Under the pieces are notes generated by a model, which saw only the letters and a program-made list of their open reading frames with translations, had not been told where the DNA came from and made no database searches. A stretch of 64,000 bases of DNA, taken from positions 32,555-96,554 of the forward strand of contig JABVXU010000201.1 in the NCBI GenBank assembly GCA_013365365.1. Direction: 5' to 3'. The translations under genes and the position numbers were made by a program. The first letter of the stretch is position 1. Each line of letters starts with the position of its first letter. Shown piece by piece: positions 27,071-39,500 of this stretch. The stretch comes from Cruorifilaria tuberocauda. Taxonomy: Eukaryota; Nematoda; Chromadorea; Rhabditida; Onchocercidae.

Positions 27071-30000
27071 AAGCTGATAATGATAATACAATTATCACTA
27101 AGGGTGCATTAATACAAATGAAATACGATTATCAAATTTTACTTCTTACTATTTCATTGGTAAAAGTATCGTTGATGTTTTTGTTAAATAAAAATTTATT
27201 TAGGAATTTTTTGAATTCACATTTAAATGCTCTTCCCCTCGGAAAAAATGTTATTAAGAAATGACAAATTTTTGGCGTCATTGATAATGATAATCAAATT
27301 TTATCAGTGGTATTTGTCATTATTTTTTGTATGATTGTATAAGAATTTCTCAATAAATAACAAATAATTTAAGGTCAAATAAATCAATAAATTTATTTAA
27401 CTTTAAATTATCTGTAATAAAAATTTCACTCGAATTTTAAAAGTTTGATTGATTTAAAATTAATAACAGTGCTTTCATTCTTTTTTACTTCAAAAAACTT
27501 AAAGGAAATTTCTCATTTCGTTCACTGATATTATTATCAATATTTGTTGAAATCGATTAGTTCTATGGAAATTTAAATTATCGAATCTTATCCTGTTGTA
27601 AATAATATTAGATAAAAATATATAAAGCTTCAGAAAATCTATCGAAAATAAATCAACGATTAAAGAAACATTATGAATTTTAAAATGTAACTTTTTTATT
27701 AGTGATATCAGTGATACTTTTCATTGCAATCATATCAAAGATTTTCATTTGCAAGAATGAAAATGCAACAAATTTCAAACAGAAATTGAAATGGAAATAA
27801 ATTCTCGAAAATATTACAATCATCCAATCGATCGGAATTAATTTCAATTTTTAAATGTTTCTTCATTCTTTTGTTTTTCACATTGTTATTTCTATGATTT
27901 ATTCGTTGTATAAAATTTTGTCACTAATTTTGCTTCCCAAAAAAAATAGAAATTTTATTTTTAAATTCTTCTTTCTTAACTAAATTAATAAGCTAAAGAT
28001 ATTTCAGACGTAATACCTTCACCTGTTAATAATTCACGTAAATGAAGCAGTTGATATTATTGGCGTGAAGTGATGTAATACGTTGACGTTTTTACGATCA
28101 TATAAAAAAATTCACTCATCATTTAATAAGAGAGAAAAATTTTTTTCTGTCAACTTCTTTCTTCCGTGAAAAATCATCCTGCTTTTCTTGAAATTTCACT
28201 AAAATTAAAATTAAAATTTTTTCAAGCCTATTTTCATACATTATAGCAATTCAAGATAAAATCATCATTGATAAAATTTTTAATTTGCTAACACTAATTT
28301 ATTCTCAAAAGTAATTTCCAATTCAGACAAATTGATAATTGGAATCCTCAAAAATACTTTTCCATTTCAAATTAACATTCTTTTTCATTTCAAGTTAACT
28401 TTCTTTTCCATTTCAAATTTGGGTCAAAAACAAGTGAAATCAATGGTACTCATATAGTTTTATATGCTGGAAATTTGAATTCCTAAATTTAATTTTACTG
28501 TCTGTCTAATAATGAAAATCATTTCGATCAATCTTATAAATTACTTTTCCGTTTTTTCCAAGAGTTCCTAAAAGGTACACAAAGTACTTTCCAAAAAAAA
28601 AGAGGTGAATTGATTTATTTGTTTTTAATTTCAATGAAGGAAAAAAAAAGAGAGGGAAAGTTTGAATATTGTTTTGAGCATATCGATTTGAACTTTTATG
28701 AGCTTTTACGGGAAAAAAAAAACTTTCTTCTGATGGATGAATTACCCAAAATGGGAGGTGTTAAGTGGACGATTGAACAAGTGGACAGATAGTATCCATC
28801 TACCTATCCATCCATCTCGTTGTCGTAGCAACTTTGTACTTTCCAAGTTCTTCTTCAAGCACAACTTTTCGTCAATGCTTTTTCGTATTTTTTGAATTTA
28901 AAACTAAATTTCAGACAATTTACTAAATTCAATTCTTTTCAGATTTAAGTCGAAGTTGAGCAGTAAATGAAATATCGCGATTTTCAGGTAATTTTTAATT
29001 TCTGATTAATTGATACATATGAATATTCTCTATTTGAGCTTTTTCAACTTCTTCTTCTTCCCTATCAATATCTTGAAATTGATTATTTTATAAAGTCTGA
29101 ATAGGAATTACCGCAACAATTAACTTCATTTTCATTAACAACAATTCTTATTTTTATTTTAATAATCAATCCTTATTTTCATGTTTATTTGTTTGTTTGT
29201 TCATTTTTCTTACTTTAAAATTAAAAAATAAATTGAACTCTTACGCAATCATTTTTGCAAGCACTTAACTTATAATAATTGCAATTAGATTTCAAATAAC
29301 TGCTAGGAATTTTCGCCTGATTTGAAGATAGAGAGAAAAAAAGTGTCGCGTAATCCGGAATCGATAAAATGAAAATAATTTTAACAGGAACTGGTTATTA
29401 TCTATTTCACTTTTGTTATCGCTCCATCATTCTCTTGTTTATCCTTGTTCCGATCAATTAAACAATACTTTCGTAAATTAAAAATCATGGATTGAAGAAG
29501 AAAATTCTTATAAAAATAATTTAAAAATAATTAAACTTCTTATTCAAGTTTCAATATCTTACAAGTAATTGAAATAAGCATATGAAATGATATTCTATCT
29601 TCGTTAAATTTCATATTATATAATATTTTTGTAATTTCAAATATTTTAAATTATATATCACAATAACATTAAAACTTATTATTGTATCTAAACTATCTAA
29701 ATTTATTAGTTTTAATTTGGAATAATATTTCTCACTAAATTCATTTTATCTAAAAATTAGTGAAATTTTGTCGTTATAAAATGAAATGTTTAAATTAAAT
29801 TAGACAAATAAATGAATTAAATATGTAAAATAAGATAAATTAACTCATCAAAACTAAATTTAATAGAATATTAGTAATTCTCTTTGCAAAGTATTCCAGG
29901 TGTTCAGTCCTTTGCACTAATTCTAAATTAACTTTTCCATCAATCAAATAAACAAACTAATATGAAAGCTAATCAGCTTTAAAATCATCATCATACAACT

Positions 30001-30689
30001 AAATCTTAATCCTAATTCGAATATATTTTCCTTATTTTTCAAATCATTTTATCCAAAAATCTTTGTTGCATCGATGATTTACATAATCCAAATATCAATT
30101 CGTATAAAAATTTTAATAATCAATAATTTTGTAATTTAATTTTTCAAACGAAAATTATAAGAGAAAAATTTTATTAGTTTTAGAGTGTTTTCCCATTTAT
30201 ACATTTGGACGTGCAAATTTAAATCATTTCAAGTTATTCGATAAATCAGTATCTATATCTAGGTTACATACCCTCCCTCGTCCATCGTACAAAAATACCA
30301 TCAGAGCATCGTGGACGAGTAATTAAATGAGTGGAGTTGATGATTTGGTCATTTTTAAAAATAACATCAAGTCCATCATCATCAACAGTTATTACTGATA
30401 TAATTATCCACTTGAGAGTTCTGAGGATACGTGTGGAGAAATGTCATTATCATTTGCTCTCTGGTCATTTTTCCTCATTGCAAATCTGTTTTCATTAAGA
30501 ACTCATGCGAATCCTTCACTCTCTCTACTCCGTTAATTCACCTCTCCATTAAATGTTCATCACATCCATAAATACCTACCTTATCTCAACCATTAATCAT
30601 TTATACAACCATTCATTTCATCAATATCATCTCTTAACTCCATCTCTGTTTGTACTTTTGCGACATAGCACCATCTTGTTATTGTATCA

Positions 30690-31165
30690 GTCTTGCCTCG
30701 CCATTACTGGTTATCAACTTAATCTAGCATCGCCGTTACTTATTACTATTTCAGTTTAGCATCATCTTTACTTATTACTATTTCAGTTTAGCATCATCTT
30801 TACTTATTAATATTTCAGTTTAGCATCATCTTTACTTATTACTATATCGATCTAGCATCACCATAAGTGATTACTATATTAGTCTATCATCACTATTTCT
30901 TATTACTATCCCAATTTAGCAACACCGTTACTTAATACTATCCCAGCTAGCATCATCATTAATGTTTACTGTATTAGTCTACCATCACTATTACTTATTA
31001 CTATCCCAATTTAGCAACACCGTTACTTATTACTATTTCAGTTTAGCATCATCTTTACTTATTACTATATCAATCTAGTATCATCTTTACTTATTACTAT
31101 ATCAATCTAGTATCACCATTAATAATTACTATATCAATTTAGCATTACCATTACTTAGTGCTATG
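30690..31165. repeat. 32-bp minisatellite, about 15 degenerate copies
   Basis: The tandem array has a 32-bp period, seen exactly between the 'cag' positions 30752, 30784 and 30816. The unit core is 'cagtttagcatcatctttac', then 'ttattactattt'. Copies degrade toward the right. There are no spacers, so this is not a CRISPR array. Each good copy contains a TATTTCAG word resembling a nematode 3' splice site. Confidence 0.9.
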
Positions 31166-31200
31166 TTGATCTTAAAAACAAGTGTTATTAATTTTCGTGC

Positions 31201-31240
31201 TTGTGCTTCGGGAAATTCTCAAATGAGTATTTGGAAATTC
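31201..31240 (+). repeat. Left arm of a 40-bp perfect inverted repeat
   Basis: This 40-base arm begins ttgtgcttcgggaaattctc and is an exact reverse complement of 37321-37360. The arms enclose the presumed promoter and first intron of the E2F gene. No target-site duplication is evident outside the arms and no transposase was seen between them. Confidence 0.9.
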
Positions 31241-31925
31241 AAAACTTTACTACGATCACTATTACTGCTATTATAATATAATTAATAATTTAAATATATA
31301 ATCTTATGATTACAAATAATTGAAATCAATTCAAGAAATATCTCAACAAACTGACTCTCTTCTTTCTTCTAATCATGAAATTCTTTTCAAAAACGCTTTG
31401 ATATCTTTAAAATTATCTGTTAAAAAAAGTTGAAAATTATTAAAATTATATGTTCGAAATGTGGAACAGAAATAAAATTGAATTTTGTTTCGTTTCAAAA
31501 GAACAATATGTAAAAGCGAAAAAAAACCTTACCAACAATTTTATTCTTATCTATTTGTTGCGGTAAAAATATTTTAAATGAAGAAAATTAATTCGCTTTT
31601 TTTCTTCTTCTATTATCCATTGTTAGTTTTAAATGAAATTTTATTTCATTTCCATTTCATAATTCAATATGTCAAAAAAGAAAAGGGAAAATGATTTGAT
31701 TTCAATCACCAGCGAACTATCAATCTTCCCTTTTCCGCCGCTTCCATCCAACTATCCCGCTCGCTCCGTTTCTCGTCGCGTATCGTCCCGTCCCGTCACG
31801 TTCCGATCCTGTCCGTCTCTCCCTCTCTTCCTCTTATCGTTCCGTAATGATACTTGACGTCATCCCGTTCATCCGATCATCATTCAGCGCCTTTTCATTT
31901 TTCTTTTTCCATTTAACTATTTCGG

Positions 31926-31933
31926 GCGCCAAA
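31926..31933 (-). promoter_or_regulatory. Consensus E2F site (TTTGGCGC)
   Basis: GCGCCAAA on the + strand, in a locally GC-rich segment about 60 bases upstream of the possible first ATG at 31994. It is an exact match to the E2F consensus TTTSGCGC; function is inferred. Confidence 0.55.
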
Positions 31934-31993
31934 TTTTCGATTGTTTGCTTAACGACAACCTTCCTTTTATCTATCCACAAACATCGATGTAAA

Positions 31994-32030
31994 ATGTTTT
32001 ATCGTCGGCTTATGACCGGAATGGGAAGCG
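31994..32030 (+). CDS. Possible upstream first exon of the E2F7/8-like gene
   Basis: An ATG opens MFYRRLMTGMGS, then a donor at 32031 (gtatca) leaves phase 1. This matches the upstream acceptor (36531) of the exon beginning at 36532, giving ...GMGSDFFGRMYSYH... with no stop. A later donor at 32054 (gtctgt, phase 0) is also possible. The exon sits just downstream of a GC-rich, E2F-site-bearing segment, as expected near a promoter. If real, the first intron is 4.5 kb. Alternatively the gene starts by trans-splicing at the exon carrying ATG 36546. Confidence 0.4.
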
Positions 32031-32815
32031 GTATCAGTTTCAATCCTGATCAGGTCTGTTTTATTGATAAACAAAAACAGGAAGGGAGAAGAGAAAGGGC
32101 GATGGTGATATGATAGTGTAAAACGAGCTGAAGCATTCTCATCGTCGAGAATGAATTAGCATAACTGGGAAATGAACGAATGGAAATATTATCGTACTTT
32201 GATATCGATTATGATATTGGTTAAAGTTAATTGTTATACTGTTTACTTTCATTTTACCATTTATTTTGCATGCATTTACCTTCATCGTCTTAATAGTAAT
32301 TACTTTCATTCATTAATAAACCATATGAATTCAATTTCAATTATTCCTATTAATAATTTTGTTGGAATATTATTTGTTGAATTCATTAATTAATTAGCGA
32401 TGATAATTTTATCTATATGAAACGTGATAATGACAAAAAAAAATCAAAAGTCTTTCAATGTTGTACTGATAAGAGCGAGAAAAAGCATGAAGAAAGAGAA
32501 AGGGAGATAAGATTTGACATTTGACATTTGACATTTAACATTTGGAATGCATCAAAGGGTCAATTGAATGGGATGAAAATAAAATACTTTTGTGATATTT
32601 TTAAATAAATTTTAAAATGAAAAATGTGATATTTCGAGATGTTTTCCTACTTTCATTCAATAGCATGAAAAAGGATAGTATATTCATTTGACCTTTTTAG
32701 AGGTATCTTTCCGAATACCGCCCTTTGACATCATTTGGCTTCATTGTTCCATATGATAATGGAAGGTTTCTGATGACGCAATAACACCCACTTTTCGCTT
32801 AATCGAAATACATTC

Positions 32816-32823
32816 GCGCCAAA
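32816..32823 (-). promoter_or_regulatory. Consensus E2F site (TTTGGCGC)
   Basis: The context attcgcgccaaatg contains GCGCCAAA and nearly matches the two-sided E2F site TTTCGCGCCAAA. It lies inside the proposed first intron of the E2F-like gene, or upstream of it if the gene starts at 36546. Confidence 0.55.
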
Positions 32824-33722
32824 TGTAATTTCGAACTTCCCGTATATTTGGGAGAAATTCTTGAGATTTCTTTCTTCTCATAAATTTTTAATTTAAAATA
32901 ATTATTGAAAAGCGAATAAAGTAAGCCATTACTTTTTAAATATTACGAATAAGAATTAAATTTTAAAATATTCAATGACGAAATTTTACACTAAACGCTA
33001 TTAATGTTTATTCATTCATTCAATTTGCATTTTCCGGAAGTTTAATTTGATCCGGAATTATATTTTGCATTAGAGATCAGGATAGCATGAATTTATTCAT
33101 TCCTGTATGTCTTTTTCTTGTTAATTCTATTCATTTCTTGTAAATAATTTATTAATCCAGTTAAAATTGGGTTAATTATCTTCGTAATGAACTCATTTCG
33201 TTTTCAATTTTTAAATTTTTAGAATTTTACTGAATTATTGATTGAATTATTCATCCATTACCGTTATTATTGATCACTTTTTGAAATTTCAAACTCATCA
33301 TTGACAATAACTTTTGGATTGGAATATAAACTTAAATGCTTTTCTCGGATTCCAGTTTCAGGACAAAAATTTTTTTCTGAACTTCAATTGCCTTTCTCGT
33401 TTTTCTTTTCAGATTTAAATTTTGAATTTCATAGAATAAATTTGAATTGTATATTGCTGACCTTCCCGGTAATAGTAGGTAGGTATAGTTAGCCAGCTAA
33501 CTATACATAATTCTACAACTGAAAAGAGGGAGAGAGAAAGAGAAGAGAAAAGAGAGAGAGAGAGAGGTAGAATATAAGGCCAGAGAGAGATAAAGGAGGA
33601 AGAAAAAGCAGGGAGAAAAAAGATGAAGTAAGAGATGGAAAGATGAGAGGGTAAAAGAGGGAGAAATATATTAACCCTTTCATTTCCTCTCTTTTCCACT
33701 CTCATAGACTTTATGAGTTTAG

Positions 33723-33730
33723 GCGCGAAA
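33723..33730 (-). promoter_or_regulatory. Consensus E2F site (TTTCGCGC)
   Basis: The + strand reads ggcgcgaaat, an exact GCGCSAAA match and the third such site within 1.8 kb. A GA-rich tract at about 33520-33670 lies just upstream on the + strand. Confidence 0.55.
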
Positions 33731-36545
33731 TGGTTATCCATGGCGCTTTTGTCCAATGGTTTATTTCCATCTACCGCCACTATCTATTTCTAATCATTTC
33801 AAAGAAAACTTTTCAAAATTTACCATAAAAATTTAATCAATTATACTTAATTACTTTCAATAAATTTTTAAATTATAGAACAGAAAAAACATGTTTAAAA
33901 TGTGAATTACAACAATATAATTTTCATATTATTGGGCAAAAAAAGAAATGATTTATTAAAATACTTATGGGAATGTTAATTTTATACTTGTTAATTCAAA
34001 TTTCGAAACAGAAAATTTGTTTGAAATTTTAGTTCTAAAAAGAAAAAATGTTTAAAATTCAAATTGGAATTATAAATTTAATCTAAATTGAAACTTGATA
34101 ATAGCATTCATTATTAATCTTTTTTTTCTTCGTTTCATCATTCTCCACAGTACTCATATATACATATTGTTAATTCTTTTTGAGTAAATAAGTTCCGATA
34201 TTTTCAATTCGATGATATTTGATATTTTCATTAATGAGTTTTCCTAAATTATAATTAGTTCACTTTTCGAATATATAAATGCACAAATACTATGGCAGTT
34301 GTTACAAGTAATACTATGCTTCATCGATAATATTACAATAGAACTACAATAGAATAACCTGTAATCGATTATTCTATTTGGGAAATTATTTAAAATCGAT
34401 TAATTTAATTATTTCAATTCCTTAATTATTTCAAGTTATCTCAATTCTTTTTTATCTCTGTTGCATAGAATGCTAAGATAATATTCCGGTTTTGATATCG
34501 AACCATATGGTGATCGTAACGATTTGAATATATTTCAAAGACAGAACAATTCTTTCAAATTAGTGTCAAGTAAAATTGTCGAAATTTGAATGTTAAAATT
34601 TAAACTAAAATTTAATTTAAATTTAAAAAATGCATTTAAGAATAAATAATTAAATTTAGTAATTGTGATTTATTGTTTAATTCCTAAAGCGACATTGCAG
34701 TATATCTCGTGATGATAGATATTTCATTTTCAAACGACTGGTAATTATTGATAACGAATTCATAGAGAATTCATAAATAACTGATAAGGCAATTGGGACT
34801 CTTTCTTCCCCTCTACGTTATACTATTAGCTTTTGTAAGATTTGCAAGCCTCTCGAAACGTGTTGATACATCTGCTGTTACTTATATAAGTATGAAAAAT
34901 TTATTTATTTCATGCAATCTAGGCGTTTTAAATAATTCAAATTTCGAAATTTCAAAAATGATAATGACTGTTGACTTATTATTAATATTACTCTAATTAA
35001 GAAAAGAAAAAAGAGTAAAGAGTAAATAGTTCATAATTTGAACCGATGACCTTTAGAAAAAGAAAAGGAAAAACAAGGATTAATTTTATTGTTTCATTAC
35101 TTACAAAATGTTATCAATTTATCTTAGAAGAGAAGACAGTTTGATTATTACTTAATTAGATCCAATTGTAATTCTCTCAAATTGTAATTCTAGTTCATTT
35201 AAATAAAACAAAGAGAAAGAGCATCGATGACGAAATAAAGTAGAAGGGATGAGATCAGTGACTTACAGATTTCTTTCATTGATCTTTTTTAGGTCAATCA
35301 GATGAGATGACCAATGGCTAATCCATAAATGACCATAACAGAATAGACTGGGAATGGGAAGATGGATTGAAGAGAGAAAGGGAAAGAGGGAGAGATCTGA
35401 TGGATGGGAAAAATGATAAACAGTTTGCCGTTCGGTGTGATTTTGATCGATGATCATAGATGAGAGGAAAAGGGAGAGAGTGGAATGATTTACCACATAT
35501 TTTTCCCCTGCCCTTTAACCTTTCCCCTAATTCCTTGTTTTTCTTCTTTTATACCTTTCTATAGTAGTTAACAGTCGTATCGCTGTATCGTTTTTCCGAA
35601 TTCTGCTCATCATTACTTATTTGTGCCTATGCGGTAAAAATTTGTATGACGAAAAACACCCCGTACAGGTAGGTCACAAGCTAAGGGTCACAAGTGTCCT
35701 TTGATGGATTATTGAAATAGATAATATTATGGTGTATGTACAGATAGACAGACAGGTGTACACACACATATATGAAGATAATGCTAAACATGAATACAAC
35801 CCAAGCGGTAATTGTTTAATTACCGCAAAAAATGAGGAGTACGGTAACGGCTAAATGGTATGGTAATTAATCTAAATTTTGAATTAATTATTTGATTAAA
35901 TGCTGAGATAATTATTTAATTGAATTATAAAAATACCGCGGAAAAAGAAAACTGAGGAATTAATCAAGAAATCAAAAATTGATTTATTTGAATATTAAAT
36001 CAATAAGTGATTTGTTTCTATGAAATTTCCCATAAATCAAACATTTTTGTTCTTTTTTTAAGCAAATAAGTGTTATACAAACTATCGTTAAATATTTCAA
36101 TTTTACTAAATTGCAGGAAAAGTAATAATCAGTTTGATAAATTATTGGAGTAGCTTTTTTAATTTGAATTAATTTATAGTTATTTACAAAATAATTGAGT
36201 TTTAGAATTTTTAAAGTGATAATAGTTTGAAAAGAAAAATATTTTTCTCTGTGGAATATCATACGAGGTGAAAGGTTAAATACAGTGATCAATAGAATGT
36301 TAGCAACGAGGCTTTCTTGGAATAGATGATTTATTCAAAAGAATATAATTGAAAGTAAGAAAACAACTGAAGTTGATTGTAATTTCAATATTTTTAATAA
36401 CTGTCATTTAAATTAATGACAGTTTAAAATATATGTATTGAATTATATCACGATTGAGTATTTTAAAGTTGCGTTAAATCATACGTTCTTTTCCTAATTA
36501 GAATATTAATCGTATTAAACAAAAATTTCAGATTTCTTCGGCAGG

Positions 36546-39500
36546 ATGTATAGTTATCATCCGTCGACGTCTGATAAAAATTGCCAATCTTTAAATAGCC
36601 GACGAATTAAAGTATATCATTTATTTATTCTATGAATTTTTTTTCTTCAGTTCCTTGTCGTTGTCGTTGCTAGATGATTCTTTTTTTTTCCTTAATTTGT
36701 AAACCGAAATAATTTAATCGTTGTTATTATCATAGATATTTGAAAAACATCAAGCAAGTATCTGTTATATGATAACTGTATTGATAACTTAAATGAATTA
36801 CACATTACTTATATTCTTACTTTTATGCAACAGTTAAGATGAATTGCTTTGATACTTTCCTTTATATAGAGTGAATACCTATATACTTTTATAAATACAT
36901 AATTATAGGATGAAACACATTTTCTATCTAAACGCAATGAATTCGTAAAGAATTTATCACGTAAAAATGGTTCGTTTATATTTTGTTGTTAAATCAAATT
37001 TAAATTGTGAATTGAAATTTTTGTTATTAAATAGAAATTCAACAACTTAGTTCCATTTTGAAATTTAAATTAGTAAATATTATTAAAGTTTGGAAAAATA
37101 AAGAAATAATTTTTGGATGTATTATTATCGATGTAATTTTAAGTTAAGTTGATTTTTAAAACTTTATATTAATAATTAATTGTTCACTCGTGAAATTTTT
37201 TTACCACTACTGAATTCTTAGTAAACAAATTACTAAAACTATAAAACAAACAACCATCTAAGAGATTAATAATTAAGGAAGAAAAAAAATCATTGCTTTA
37301 AATTGTTTGATCAATCGAATGAATTTCCAAATACTCATTTGAGAATTTCCCGAAGCACAATGTACTGATGAAGCTGTCATCAATTTTAATCATTTATTTT
37401 ACAATTCCTATCTTCCTCTTTTCTACTTTAATTTGATGAATTGATTATTTCATTATTTTTCGAGAACTTTTTCAGAAGAGTCGAAAAAGTTACATGCTGA
37501 ATTAAGTATGCTAAATTCTTCGTCCGTCCCAGCCTTTCAAGTAAATATCTTTCATATTTTAATTTAATTTAATATGTATTTCACTTAAGGAATTCGAAAT
37601 CATTAAAATAATTTCTAATAAAAATTTCATATGAAGTTAGAAATCACTTGATTTCATTATTTATAAATGTTAGATCAGAAGTTATGATTGAAAATACTAT
37701 TTCAAGATTGAATTAATTGACAGTATTGATAAGAAATATTTACAATTGTAAACTGATTACTTATCATACATAATTTTTTAGCGCGGTGTAGATGTCCCAG
37801 TATCAAGGCCATTATTAGCAAATGAAAATCAACTGACTTTAACGGGTACAATCGGTAATTATCATTTATAATTTCATTCCTAATTTGAAATTCATAAAGT
37901 AAAACAATTAAATGATCATATTACGTTTTGTAAAATCATTTTTATTATTTCGAAAATATTTTATAATATTTATTTATAAAATGAGCAATACAGGGAAATG
38001 AGAAAGAACCGAAACTTAGTTGATACTTAATTCGTTACAATAATTTAAATTTTACTGATATCTTTCTTGGAATAGATCGTTAGATATCTTTGTTCCACCG
38101 ATTTTATCAGTACTTTTCATGTAGTTCGTTTTATTTTAGTCTGACTTGGACTCTTGTTACCTTAGTTACCTTAGTCACCTACTTAAAGCAAGATAATAAA
38201 AAAAGCAATTAGAGATTAAACAATTTTCAGCTAATATCTCGAATGTGAATTCACGGATATGTAAACGGAAAGCTTTAAAACTGCGAAATGGCGTGACAGA
38301 GAGTGGACAACTCATTGACACGTCTAAAAAGAACGGAAATAATGTTAACAGAGAAATTTTGAAAGAACAAATTAACGATCGAAAGGATCAGATTAAGTGG
38401 AATGAAAATTTCACATTTGGTCTAAGAAACTCCGGAATTTGGAATGGAAATGAGAGGGAAATTGAACAGCGCAAAAGAATTGATTTGGGTCAACAAGGTC
38501 ATGATGAAGCAACAGATGCAATTTTACATGGAATTAAATGGAATGAAAACGCCACGATCGGTTCAGGATGTTATGAAATGTGGAATGGTATCGGACGAAA
38601 AGTTAAACAGAATGGAAGCATCAATTGCAGTGAATGTAATGATCATGATGAAGGATCATGTGAAACTTTACGTCGGATTAATCGGAATGGAGACTTACGG
38701 ACTGATCATAAAGAACCGGATGAAAGTGATCTTAAAGTTAAGCGGAAAAAGAACATCTTCAGAAGTTTGGAATTATACAGAAATGGAGGTAGGATCATTA
38801 CGAATAGAGGTGATGAAGAGCGGGATGGAAGTGAAACCAAATGGTACGTAAACGCTCGCAAAGGTCAAGGCTGTGATGCAAAATCAGATGAGGATGGAGT
38901 TGGAACTAAATGCAGTGGAAGTATCCTCAGGGGCCAAGGTGATATTAATGGACTGGTTAGGTATGAAAGTGAAATCAAAAGGAACGGGCATGTTGCGGAT
39001 GGAAATGAAGGTAAAGTTGAATGCAGCAGAAATGACCTGGTAAATCAAAATCACATTGAAAAAACTGATAGAAATAGAAGTCAAGGAAGTGGAAGCAAGG
39101 GCCAACAGAATAAAAATAAAATCCAACAAGACGGAAACAGAATTCAGCAAAATCCAGATCGAATTCAACAGAACCCAAATGGAATTCAACAGAAGCCAAA
39201 TGGAATTCAACAGAATCCAAGTGGAACTCAACAGAATCCGAATGAAATGCAGCAGAATCCAAGTGGAACTCGACGGAGTGGAAGTAGAATTCAACGAAAT
39301 AGAAATAGAATTCGACAGATTCCAAACGTAATTCAACAGAATCCGAATGAGATGCAGGAAAATCCAAATGGAATGCAACAGAATCTAGGTGAAATTCAAC
39401 AGAATCCAAGTGAAATTCAACAGAATCGAAATGGAATTCAACGAATTGGAAATGCTCCAAAACATCAAGTCCCACAAAACTGTTTTCCGCGGAAAACAAA

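Larger units (their letters stand above)
27071..31993. other. Intergenic spacer with weak exon-like islands
   Basis: Mostly AT-rich. Exon-like fragments I could not attach with confidence are 28008-28045 (+, behind ATTTCAG, coding VIPSPVNNSRK then stop, phase-compatible as an alternative last exon of the doublecortin gene) and 30263-30322 (+, behind a TAG acceptor, encoding a 19-residue segment then stop). A 32-bp minisatellite occupies about 30690-31165. GC content rises sharply at about 31730-31930, next to the possible first exon of the E2F gene. Confidence 0.4.

Noticed and set aside
30690..31165. CRISPR-like array
   Set aside because: Units are directly adjacent with no unique spacers and this is a eukaryotic window; it is a minisatellite.
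31669..32113. Overlapping + strand ORFs rich in Arg/Ser/Phe in the GC-rich segment
   Set aside because: They read as CT- and CG-rich promoter sequence; only the short MFYRRLM segment at 31994 has a plausible donor.
33415..33780. 121-residue minus-strand ORF upstream of the E2F gene
   Set aside because: The start is not ATG, the middle is a translated GA-rich tract, and the apparently good N-terminal part overlaps an E2F site; no donor-acceptor structure supports it.
35663..35695. Nuclear-receptor-like AGGTCA/GGGTCA pair
   Set aside because: The 8-base spacing is not a standard response element and nothing else supports it.
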